Source: Callaeas wilsoni (taxonomy: Eukaryota > Chordata > Aves > Passeriformes > Callaeidae). From it: 64,000 nt of DNA. Positions 13,201-24,820 of this stretch are shown here, piece after piece. The notes under the pieces are model-generated. The model was given only the letters and a program-made list of their open reading frames with translations, was not told the origin of the DNA and searched no databases. A program made the position numbers and the translations under genes. The DNA lies in assembly GCA_013398955.1 (NCBI GenBank), contig VWPU01018894.1, forward strand, positions 50,479-114,478, in the 5' to 3' direction. The first letter of the stretch is position 1. Each line of letters begins with the position of its first letter.

Positions 13201-13522
13201 AGTCCTGCACATGATTCTGAAAGCCTTTCACAGAATTACACCTACACAAGGAATTCTGTCAAACAGAGAAGCAATTGAACTCACTTATCTTCTTTGATCA
13301 AGGTGAATTGAATTAATGAAAGGTCGAGCTCTTGAGCCATGCCAAAACTATGGGCTATTTTAGAGACGAGAAACTAACTTATCACTGTTTTTCACAGTAA
13401 TTGCTACACACAAAAGCAGAACAAGATTAGTGAAGGTTATTTCTTACTTAAGTTTTAGGAGTTGCATTATAGACATTTTTCCCCCTCAAATTATGGTATT
13501 TTGAAATTTACTTTCAACTTAC
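10244..13522. other. FER intron between coding exons 7 and 8, nothing recognised
   Basis: 3.3 kb of intron. Open frames on both strands around 11000-11700 reach about 110 codons, but they overlap each other and resemble no protein family I can name. No repeat was identified with confidence. Confidence 0.6.
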
Positions 13523-13645
13523 TCAGATTTCTTTTCACATGTCTTAGACGACTCTTCAATTTTTTTCTCTAGTTCCAAAACAAGTTCTTCTTTACTCAAA
13601 AGGGTTTGCTGCGTCTGCATCAGTTCTTCTATTACTGTTTTCAGC
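13523..13645 (-). CDS. FER: FER coding exon 7: coiled-coil/FX region
   Basis: Encodes the last base of codon 308, residues 309-348 and two bases of codon 349 (123 nt, phase 2 to 2). The peptide [13 protein letters not shown]... continues through [16 protein letters not shown] to KTCEKKS. It is a heptad-rich, glutamate/lysine-rich coiled coil expected to aid oligomerisation. The acceptor is TTTTACAG and the donor is GA followed by GTAAGT. Confidence 0.95.
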
Positions 13646-16600
13646 CTGTAAAATAAATTTCAGAAACCAAAGCTGTGAATGCATAAACGCATATATTTGG
13701 GAACATTGTAATCTTTTTCCTGAAGATGTAAAAGAGCATTATTTTTTAGATTATGTTACTCGGTGCTTGGTGATATTTTTTTCTTTTTTTTTGTGTGGCT
13801 AGACCTTTACACTGTTAATCTGCACTATTACAGATTCTATACTAGCCTCTGTATACATACAAGTTTACAGAATGATCTCCTGCCTGCAGTTTCTCCTACC
13901 AAGAAAATATTTTCTCCAGATTATGTGATGAGTTCCGTGAATTAATGCCTTTCTGATATATTGCTAATTTATGAGATGCTCTAAGGAAGACAAAAGCCTT
14001 CCAACTCAGAAAGCATGTTAAATAAATACACAGAATCCATGGTTGGGTTGTATTTACTTCTAGAAATAGCAAAAGTAACAATGATAACAGATAAATATTC
14101 TGTTTTAATAGTGATTGTATCTTTCCTCAAAATTATCCTTTTTAGGCTACAATCTCTGGTAATCGTTAATTCAAAGTAAAGATAAAACTGTACAAAAACA
14201 TTTACTACCAAGAGAGAAGGGGTATTACACTTTAAAACCATTTACTGATACTTCATAATTATCCTGATAAATATTACAATAACAAAAAAAATCCATGAAT
14301 TTGCAACAACATTTGTGTTTTGAACAATGCATGTAAATAAATGGTTTATATAATGATGACTTCTAAAACGCGTATCAATGTTGACTTTAAGAAATTAAGT
14401 CAGAATAATCTATTAAAAATAAATAAGCATGTAGATGTTGTTTCCTTTTTCGCATTTATCTACACATCTTTAACTACCTTACTTTATTTCCCCTGTATTT
14501 TCAAGCCCAATTTCAATAAAATTACTGAAGCAAAGAGTGGAACACAAACAATATAGATGGAGTAATTACCACTGCACAGATCTATGGCCCAAAACCATTT
14601 CAGACCAGGGAGTGGCACACCCAACGCTCTAAATATCCAGGAGCCACATTCCACACATCCATACACACCAAACTGAATTATTTGATTCTAAACACTGAAT
14701 CAGTCCTCTCCTCCCGATATATTTTATACAATGTTGATTACATATAATCTGTACTCAGTCATGCATTTTATTTCAGGAGACTTAAATTACTAAAAAAAGC
14801 CATTGAGTGAATGACCAAAATTTATTTCCCAAAAGACAAACCTTCTACATGTGTTTATTTTGAAATGAGATAAATACTTAAAACATCTCCTCACAGTAAC
14901 ATCCTCACAGCTCTGCTTTTCATCGATATTTTTAATAGTTTTAGGCTGTCAAAATCTCTATGCTGAACATTGTGTTTTCTTACATTGGAATTCCAATTTA
15001 CTACCAACTAACTTTTTTATTTTAATACCTTGCTGAAGAAAGTAATTAACAATTTTTAACTGCTTTCTGATCAGCTTTCTAAACAAAATTTTAATCAACA
15101 TTGTATTTGCTTAACAACTGATTTACAGGAAACAGATGTTATATCTAATGATCAAGCATCAATAGTCATGAAATTAAAACCAAATTAATACAACTGTTCA
15201 TCACTGGAAGGAATGAGTATATACATGCACATACAACATCTTCATTATTTCACCACTTCAAAAATATTAGATTTTATATTTTATATTGCAGCATCAGATT
15301 AAAATAATAAGTTGATGTAGCTCTTTTCTGAGATACTTCAGGACATTTTTATTTACCTTAGAGAAAAGAAAAAAAAGCTACCATATACACCAAACTCACT
15401 TGCCTCCTTGTACTCAACATCTATTCTTTGTTTAAACAGTAACTTTCATTCAAACTGGGACAGCTGACAACTCTGCATCTGTCTTGTATCATCTTGGCTG
15501 TAGTTTGCCGAAGGAATTTTCTTGTGGTGTTGTATTTGCCTTCCGAATACATTTAGTTTACAAATGAGTTTCTATTACTAAACAGTTAATCACTATAACA
15601 CTTTAAAAATCACAAAATACTCCTATCCGCAAAGCTTCCTTTCATATTTCTTTAGTTATAAGCTCCATTCTCCTGCAATTATCAATTTAAATAAATGCTT
15701 GATCTTACAGAACTTATATTTCAGAAGAATTGGATATTAATATGCTCATTGATCAACCTTCAGCTTATTCTGGTTGCCTCCTCTCAGCTTTTAATGCATG
15801 TCTCTTCAAAGCATAAACTTTTATTCTGCTACACTTTTCAGAATTTCTCAGTATTATTCAGTGACATCTATGAATATTTATCAGGAGACACCATAACTTA
15901 TTCCTTAGAAAGGTTAGCTAGTCAACACTGACTTTTAACTACCTTCCTTTGTCCAAACTTTCTTCATAAATATAAGTTTACCTTAATATTGTAAAAACCA
16001 GTTTTCTCATCATGCTCCCTTAAAATATACGTTATTAAAATGTATTAAACAGTTATGTATGCAAAGCTGTCATTTTTCCATTGCATACTCAATGAAACAG
16101 CTGATTCAACCAGATATTATTGATTATAAATCAATATAAGTCTGTGCATATTTTAAATGTTTGTGAAATAAATCTACCATGTGCACGTATTTTATTTGGT
16201 AGATACTGAAGGTAGTTCTCCTCTGCAGAAACATAATGATGTAGCATTTTAAAGCTCCAAGGCCATGATTTTAACTCTGAAAATCAACAGCCAAATTTCT
16301 ATTGTTTCATCACGTACAGAGCTGATTTTTAAAAAGTCATCAACTATGGATAAATCATGTAGTACACTTCTCTTACTTGAAAATTTCTAGTCATACACAG
16401 TTGACAGAAATACCTGTAGGGGTTTTTTTGGCTGCAGTGGCTTTAAGGCAAGACTGTAACAACATATCTAAAACACAGTTAACAAGGTCTATGAGTAAAG
16501 ACAGGTACCGTGAACTGTAACAAAAATGAAGGGTCTCACCTGCATTAAAAAGCGAAAGGACAAATGGGATAACAATAAACAGTTTTTACAGTCCCAGGGG

Positions 16601-19417
16601 ACAGTGGAGCTTTATAAATAATCTGCACTGCCTAATATGTTAATAATAACCCAAATAAAAGAACAGTTTGAAAAGTGACAAAGAATGCTGATCATATGTT
16701 TGAGGTAGGAGGAAGGCTCTGAATGTGAAGAATAAAAATGGATTATTCTGGACCTTATGACACTCTATACCTGGGCTGTCATTTCAATCTATATAGAAAC
16801 AGGCAAATATACAGTGAGGAAAAAATAATCCAAAGCTTTTTATGTAGAGAATGGAGCATGGTTCCAAAATGGCCATTACCACTCAGTAATGAAATCTGGG
16901 AGACACAATAGATGATTCCCTGAAAACACTGGCTTGATGAGCTGCTGCGGTCAGAAAATCAGGTTGAATGACTCTCTAGGATTTGCTAAAACCAAAGTGA
17001 GCACACAGGAAATCTTGGAAAGTCTCCCTCTACACTATGTACCTGGATTACCTGTGAAATTCATCCCAAAACCAATACAGTAACCTTGAAAACATTCAAA
17101 TAAAGACAAGATGGATAGAAGATGAGTAAGCTTTGTGAAAGGACAGACTAAAGTGAAAAGGTCGCTCTGAAAAAGAGATCACAGAGCAGAAGTTGAACAG
17201 AAATTTACATTATCAGAGGCAGAAAGGAATAGATTGTTCCTATTCTCTTCCAAAACAAAAGCTTAAAAGCCGTAAAACAAAAAAAAAAGATAGCAGCAGG
17301 TTCACAAAACAGGAAGTTTATTTCTGGAATTCCTTGACGAAAATTTCTATGGACAACAGATACTTTTACACACTGAACCTGATTGAAAAAGATCACAGAA
17401 GAAAAGTACTTCCAAGGATACTACAAACTACCTCCACGCCCATTAAACACATTTATCTCAAAATATTTCAGAGGTGAAAATTATGGGAGGCTGAGGAAAT
17501 AGCATTATATGATCATCCTGGTTTTGTTCTCCTCTCAAGATTTTTCCCTGTTGTCTAACATAGTAATGAAGAAAGTTGAGTGTCAGTTTTTGGTCTGACC
17601 TAATACAGTTTAACTGTTTTCCTCAGAATCCTAAATCTATACCAGAAAGTGAACACATTAAAGACAGCAACACTTAAAAGAGCTACCTGATTCCTGTTCC
17701 AGAAATAATGCCATACCATAAAATTTCTCACTCAAAATTGCAAAACTATTTGAAGGGGATGAATGTAAGATTTGCAAGAGAACACAAAGAAAATTGTACT
17801 GAAAATGTATACAAGTCGGCAAATATACAGACATACATTTATAACACAATTATACATTTCATCAGAAACGTTTATCAGAAAAGCAACATTTCATCTCTTC
17901 TACTGAGATACACTGCTGTCTTATTTCTAAACAGTGGGATACAAACGGCAAGCCAAACAAGAATTTACCTTTTTGAGCTATGGAAGGCAGAATCTTCGAA
18001 AAATTTTAATATTCTATTGAAAAGGAAGGTTCAGTATCTAGGTATTTCTTGTTACCGTGCTGAAGTACATTAAGATGTACAACATCTACAGAGTTTGGGC
18101 AGGAATAATTTCAGTATAGTAATGATGCAGAATATATTAAAAAAGAGAAACATGTTTGAAGGAATGTGGAGGGGCTTAATTACCATGAGATCCTTTCATA
18201 AGATAAATGTGCCTCATGACTAAGGAGGCAGATACTTCATATTAAAAAAATTATTTCAATACTTATCAATGGAATACATTTACAAAAAGTAATCAAATTA
18301 TAGAGAAAAAAGAGAGGATGATTAAAAGCCTTTAAAAGGAATTAATAAAGTCCAGAGTTTCTGTCATTTTGAGAAAACACAGGGAGATTAGAGTAACCTG
18401 CAGAAGACACTGCAATGTGTTTACATTTAAAATACTTCACTCTGATTTTGATTTTCATAAAAGCCTACAAGAAATAAGGATCATAGTTTGATTAAACAAA
18501 TGAAATTAAAGAAAAAAGAAAACCAAATGTAAAAATTCCCACAATGTATCATTGATGTCTTATTTGCATCAGTTATACTTTCTAAGGAGAAAATACTTCA
18601 AATAAGTCAAACATGAACTGAAATACAGTAGACATAGCAAAAACATTATCAACCAATGAAATTCTGAATTTCCCATTTTTAACACATGATTAACAGTTGC
18701 AATCTCACAAGTGACCATGCAAGACCATTTTATGTCAAAAGTTGAGGCTGATAATATACAAACATAATAATCTCAGCAGTCCATTCATTCCCCATAACAA
18801 ATGATTAAAGGTGAACTTGGTAAGAGTAATGAAAACATTTAACTAGGCAAACACATAGGAGGTAGTTCATCACCCTGAATAGCTAAAAGCTCTGTGAAAT
18901 GCTATACAACAGCTACCTCTGTGTTACTAAGTTGATGTATTCTAAAGGTTACAATAATGAATAACAATCTCCTTTAGAAAACAAAAGCAAACACTTAAAA
19001 AACAAGATAAATAAATTTATTCATGAAAATTTCCAACACAGTGATTTAAATCACTGACCACATAATTCTACTCAGTGGTTTCATCAAAATATTTTGCTGT
19101 TTTTCCTAAAGTAGTGAATGTGGAAACACTCTCAGGAAAATGAACCAGCACATTCCCAAGGAGGGCTCATGGTATATTTGGGGCATTTTATTAACTGGCA
19201 CAGAGAATAACATTAAAAATAATGGCAAGTCTTTGAGGAGACTAAGGAGAAGGATTTTGTGCAAAGAACAGTAGAACCAGCATGGGAAAGAGTCTGTAGC
19301 CTGAAAACACTACACTTAGAAATTGAACCTTAAAAATGGAGACACAGCCATGCAAGGATCTGAGTGAGCATAGATATAACACAGAACAGCATTTCCAAAG
19401 CATGTAAAGAGACTTAC
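13646..19417. other. FER intron between coding exons 6 and 7, nothing recognised
   Basis: 5.8 kb of AT-rich intron. About 16500-17200 is of more balanced composition and could be a very old degraded repeat, but I could not assign it. The frames at 17193-17477 and 17708-18073 have no homology visible to me. Confidence 0.6.
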
Positions 19418-19537
19418 ATGACTTGCAAACTTTCTGCTGTTAAATTATTCCACATGATCTCATTAGCTTGAAGGTTTTCATTTTCTTCTAGTAAAGATGT
19501 ATCAAACTCTATTTCTTGTTCAACAACTTCTGATGAC
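19418..19537 (-). CDS. FER: FER coding exon 6: linker to FX region
   Basis: Encodes the last base of codon 268, residues 269-307 and two bases of codon 308 (120 nt, phase 2 to 2). The peptide begins [12 protein letters not shown] and includes [16 protein letters not shown]. The first few residues differ from mammals, while the rest is strongly conserved. Joining directly to coding exon 5 gives the same residue count as mammalian FER, so no extra exon is needed between them. The donor is AT followed by GTAAGT. Confidence 0.96.
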
Positions 19538-20377
19538 CTAATTTAGTAAATAATTGTTATAATTTCAAAATCAACATGTATCTTTGAGTAGATCATAGAG
19601 CAAATCATTAGCTTTTGAAGAATTTTATTAACTGTAGTTAAAATTACATATGGAATAAAAGGAGAAATAGCAATTGGATACACATTTTTTTTTCTGTGAA
19701 TAGAAAACAAAATTCTAAAATCTCATGAGATAATAAGACGCACAATTCTTTGAATTAAGTTCACAGCACAATCAAGATTCTCAAAGAGTACCAATGTGAA
19801 TGGGTGACTCTTACCTGTTTCCATCATAAACCTGCAAATGACAACCACCAATTCACATAACAACAAAAAGATAATGCAAGGAGTCTTAGGGCTATTTCTT
19901 CATACACTAAAACAGAGTAATAATTCAATAAATGGGAAATACACTTTACTTTTTAAGTGAAAACTTTCTTGCATTATCTGCATGCTCTGAAGTCTCAGCC
20001 TGCAGTAACTGCGGAGTACAAAGGTACCTAGAGTTGACTTTAAACTAGAAAAAGCTTAGCACAAAATGCAAATTGCATCCAAATAAACAGTAACTTAGTT
20101 CACATTGAGTCTAGATTGTAATGTGTAGTCTCCTGTCAGTACCAAAGTTTTGGCTCTTCTCATATAACTGGAAATTTGTTTATCTAGAGCCAGTCAAACA
20201 GACTGTTCAGCCAGCTTTCTGTACATGCAAAGTAGAACAATTTTCAAATTAGGATGAAGTTTTACAAGCAAAAATGTAAAAGGAACCAAACAAAAGCAAA
20301 TTCCTCTGAACATTTAAGCTGAGTTACAGTTTAATGCAGGGTTTCCTCAAGAAGAAACATGAGATGAAAATGCTAAC
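19538..20377 (-). other. Short FER intron with microexon-like segment
   Basis: 840-bp intron between coding exons 5 and 6. At 19815-19831 a 17-nt segment lies between CATTTGCAG and a strong donor, GTAAGA. Including it would shift the frame and give a stop soon after (see findings). The normal protein does not need it. Confidence 0.6.
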
Positions 20378-20515
20378 CTGTGAGTATCTATGAAGTCATT
20401 ATACTCAGAGTTAGGGTCTATCTGTTCCACTGAAGTCTGGATCTCTTTATGGACATTCACAATCTCTTCTGTTACAAGACTGGTGATCTCGCTATACTCA
20501 TCCAAGATCCCTTTT
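20378..20515 (-). CDS. FER: FER coding exon 5: end of F-BAR
   Basis: Encodes the last base of codon 222 and residues 223-267, plus two bases of codon 268 (138 nt, phase 2 to 2). The peptide begins [18 protein letters not shown] and ends NDFIDTH, closing the F-BAR domain. The acceptor is CCTCTCTAG. The donor, CAG followed by GTTAGC, is clearly the least consensus-like of the gene's donors seen here. The exon length is a multiple of three with equal phases, so skipping it would keep the frame. Confidence 0.96.
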
Positions 20516-22912
20516 CTAGAGAGGAAAAAAAATTCTAGTGTGTAACATGGCACTGAAGGCACAGATGGCATTGAAGATGCTTCAAATTTTCAATTTGCTG
20601 TTTCTACAAACTCTTGTTGCAACTGGCTAAAAAAGGAAAAATAAGACAATATATTATTCAAAGAAACAATGCATCACCTGAGGCCTTTTCTCTATAGGCT
20701 TAGGCTGGCTAGAGTCTCTTAAGACCATGCTCCTTCTGTTGATTTCAGAACACCTACACACAGCATAGCTAAACTAAAAACTGGAGAGATTACAAGGAAA
20801 GGGAATGTATAGAGTTCAGTGATGATGTTCTTCTTCACACAGGACTTGCCATGCTTGTTATAACCTACACTGAAGATTTTCATGTTTCAAGACAAAACAT
20901 ATTCTGGCATAAGGCAAAACGATTTACAGCGATGTGTGCATTTCACTTAAACACTGGTTTTCTGTATTGTTTTAACTTTTTTTAAATACATGTTTATATA
21001 AAGATTTGTCATTCAGACAAAAACAGGTATAAACTACAAGTAAGCATATATTTACGAGAGGAGAGAAAATCAACCAAGAAGTTGTTGTGAGAAAGACAAG
21101 GAACCCAATCTTGTCTTTACCTGCTTCCAAGAGTGGGAAAAACCAAGTGAAGAGTGAATGGCAGAGGAAGAGGTGGTATTGTGACACCACTCTTAACAGT
21201 AGCCAGTGACACATACTCAGAACACCCTTCTATTCTCCTTAACTTTTAGTTTTCCTTCATAATGTACCTTCATAATTATTCCCTATTTCATTTTTATCTC
21301 TGATGAATTTGCTAGCTTGCCAGGATCTGAAGCATGGTGGCCTCTCAGGTAACACTGATGAATTTTGGCTAGCCAAATATGCAGAGAAAAAGGTATAAAT
21401 ACATTTTTCCTGGATAAGATCTCAAGTTATGTCTGCCTGGTAAAAAAAAAAGGTGTGATAGGATTTTTTTCAATACATTTGTTCTGACCAGAAAGCAGAC
21501 AAGAGAATGCATTAAATCTTGTCTTTTCTGAGAATATCATGTGGGAAAAGGTTTCAGAAAATACTTCACAGAGTGTGATGAAAAGGTAGCTAAACATCAA
21601 TTACAGCAATGCCATATCCAAGAGAAAGAGAATCTGTATCAATTACAACAACAAAAAAAGGGAAAAAAATCATTAGCAATATTAATCTATACTTTTTCAA
21701 GTTTAAAAAACTAATTCACCTGCAAAATTAGGGTTATTGAGGAAGTTTTGTTTCACACAAGTTGTCGCACTAAGCCCTACACCTGAAATCAGCATTTCTT
21801 TATGTGCACCAAAGTTATTATAAAAGAGTAATTTTCCAATACATTCAGAACTCACAAAAATGTCTATGTCGTGATAAAAGTATTTTTTACAGGTTCTTAC
21901 TCCAGGCAGAGCAAAGATGAGTAGTTTCAATAAGTTCTCACTCCATCACAAATTTCTTCAGTTAATTATCATATCTTGTGATTCTAAAAAAAGCACCTTA
22001 ATTAGAGCACACACATTTAACTGTAGCCTTTTGCTGTTATCTTACATACAAAATTAAAAGGACTGTACAGGGACTACTACAAAGGTTTATTTCAGTACCA
22101 GTACCTGAATCAAAAAAAGTAATATGACACTGCCTAGGGAAGCTAATGATGTCTGCACCACGTAAAGTGTGGAATCCCTAATTCTCTCTCACTTCCTGTG
22201 CACTGAAGTCAAGATGAACACTGACTTCAGAATAAGTACGAAAACGAGTTAAAGAAGAGTGTTTCACATCTAAATGAACCACACTTTCAAAAAAAGGTAA
22301 CCACTCTTTTTTTTAGGCTAAGACAAAGAGGAAGCATGGTGATTACAAACCAGAAAGGAGGTCTAAAAGTCCTCAATATCTGTTCTCAGAGGTCATCACT
22401 TTGCCCATACTCTGTAATGATGTAAAAATGATCTTCTAGGGAAGAGGTAATTGTATTTTTTAGTGGAGATTCCTTACAATGAGATCAAGTTTACATAATC
22501 CTGTTAATTCTCCCACCCATATCATTAACCATGAATCTGGCTTGGCCCTCCTCCATAATCACTTTCAAGACACTTGAGCACAAAATTTGTTGCTGGTGGA
22601 ATTTCATAATAATGACTACCAGAGAGGCAGGAAACTTGCTACAGCTATCAGCTGAAGGAAAAATCATGAGCTCAAATACAAACACTGCAGTCAAGCTGTA
22701 AGAATTTATAAGAAGATGGAGTATTGTTGGTAGGCTTAAATAAGCACTCAGAACTACTGTCTGCATCATTTGGATAGACTTTTTTCAACTGTTATCCCCT
22801 GCTATATAATTAATTAATCAGTGTTTCTTATTTTCAACTACTCCTATAAATTAATTACAATACTACACACAGAAAATTGTATAAATTAGAAATATATAAG
22901 AATACATCTTAC
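20516..22912. other. FER intron between coding exons 4 and 5, nothing recognised
   Basis: 2.4 kb of AT-rich intron with short open frames only. No repeat or RNA gene was recognised. Confidence 0.6.
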
Positions 22913-23096
22913 AGGGCTTTAATCATTTCTTCTTGCATCTTCTGTAGTGAATCAAGCAACAGAGGAAGCGTAGTATCATAGTATTGGTGCTGATGTAACT
23001 GTGCTCCTTTCAGTGCCAACACATACTGGTTATGCAACATATGAAGTTTCATAGTGGCTTTTTCACACCGATCTTTGGCTTTCTCTGTCTCCTTTC
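22913..23096 (-). CDS. FER: FER coding exon 4: F-BAR core
   Basis: Encodes residues 161-221 plus two bases of codon 222 (184 nt, phase 1 to 2). The peptide begins GKETEKAK and includes [20 protein letters not shown] and the distal F-BAR helix [19 protein letters not shown]. The acceptor is CTCTCAG and the donor is CCT followed by GTAAGA. It lies at the left side of the 15.2-kb intron that holds most of the mobile elements in this window. Confidence 0.97.
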
Positions 23097-24820
23097 CTGA
23101 GAGAAAACAAAACAAAAATGCACATGGTGATTTAAAATTATATAGGCCTGTAGATGACATACACTTGGTATATTTATGACAAGTTTGCCTCTTTTTCTAC
23201 AGTAATTTTTAAGGTACTTCTCTGAGGAAGGTAAAATCCAACCATTTTCAGATATGAAATGTCTATGTATGACCAAATGTCTAGATTTTCTAATTAATAA
23301 ACTATGTAAGAAAAAGAGTTTTTAATTTGAGCAGAAATGTGAGAATTCTCTATCTAAAAGTATATGAAAACCACAAGTATAAAAATAATATATCAACAAG
23401 AAAGAAATCTCAGACACATGACCATCTCAAAGCTATTATTTGCAAGGAAAATGTTTTTAAAGAGAAAGAGATGACCTACTACATCAGATTCATTAAAAAT
23501 ATATTATTTTTGTATTCAAGCATTCCTATTGCTACATATAATCCTAATAGAGCAATGATGCAGCCAGTCTACACATGGGCAGCTGAACCCTCACACTGTT
23601 ACTCCTGTTCAAAATGGGCAGCTTCTCTCCTACAGCTTAACATTCCCCTATCACACTGATATCCTGATCAGGAGGTTTGGTTCTACAGCCTCAGCTTTGC
23701 ACCATTACCGCTGGAAGTCCTCAAGTTCAAGCTGACAGGATCAGCTGAGGGTTGAACTACAGAGCTGCAAGGCACAAGGTACTACAAGAGATCACCTATT
23801 CCATTCTTTGTCACAGTAACTGCACAGCTATGTGGGGTATGTTATCAACACTGTTTCCACCACAGTGGAAAAATCCAAAATGTTGCCCCATAACAGCTAT
23901 TGTGAAGAAAATCAACTCTATTTCAGCCGTAACCAGAACAGACACGTAAGCTTTTAATGACATCATTGCTGTCTTCTTGATATTTATCAAGTATCTATTA
24001 CTTTTTCAGGAACTTAAATAATTTAAAATTAATCCTATATCTGCAAATATCAAGTGCAGAGTCACAACTACCTACACAGAGAAACATATGCTACCTAAAG
24101 CAATCTCATTCAGACCACTGAATTTCTTAGAAACTTAAAATAATTTCTGTAATAAATAACACGTCTACTACCCATCACAAAGCAGTTGAGAAAAAAGAAA
24201 ATGTAAGCATTCATAGCTAAGTGGCAAAACAGCTGCTTGAAAGCAGACCTTGAAGAGCTGTGTCATATAAGAAATACACAAGGAACTCTGAACTCAAATA
24301 AATCAAAACAGAGCCACATTAAAGGCACGCTAAAAAAAAGTTGAGGGAAAACCAATAACAAATCCTCTTTCATATACATTGGAGACAGCAAGCTTGTCAG
24401 AAAAAGTAAATGACAGTCACCATATAAAAGGAGCTGGTACAAGAAAAAAAAATTTTTTTTTTCCCTTCTCTGATCACTACCTCAGACCTTCAGAGATTTC
24501 CAGGATGAAACATTACTTCATGAAAGAGTCAATGAATCTTTTTTTCCTGAGGTGTCAGAAGAAGAGGTTGTTGAGAATAAATAAAATAAGAACAAATTAT
24601 GAGGACTGGATGTGCTTAGCTTTGAAACTTCAAAAGTACTTGATAAAGTTTTAGCTGGAATATTATGATTAGTTTTTACACGAGGAAGTAGGCACTCAAT
24701 GTAGAGTCCTAGGAATATCAGCTGGGCTCTGATAGATGAGGAGATGAAGATGATGATGATGAAGATGCTGTCTGAAAGCAGCAAATAGGGAAACCAAATG
24801 TGAAGAATTGGAAAATAAAC
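23097..24820. other. FER large intron, left part, no gene seen
   Basis: Intronic sequence with a short GAT-rich run (about 24731-24767) and a poly-A/poly-T junction (about 24446-24463). No coding content was recognised. Confidence 0.55.
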
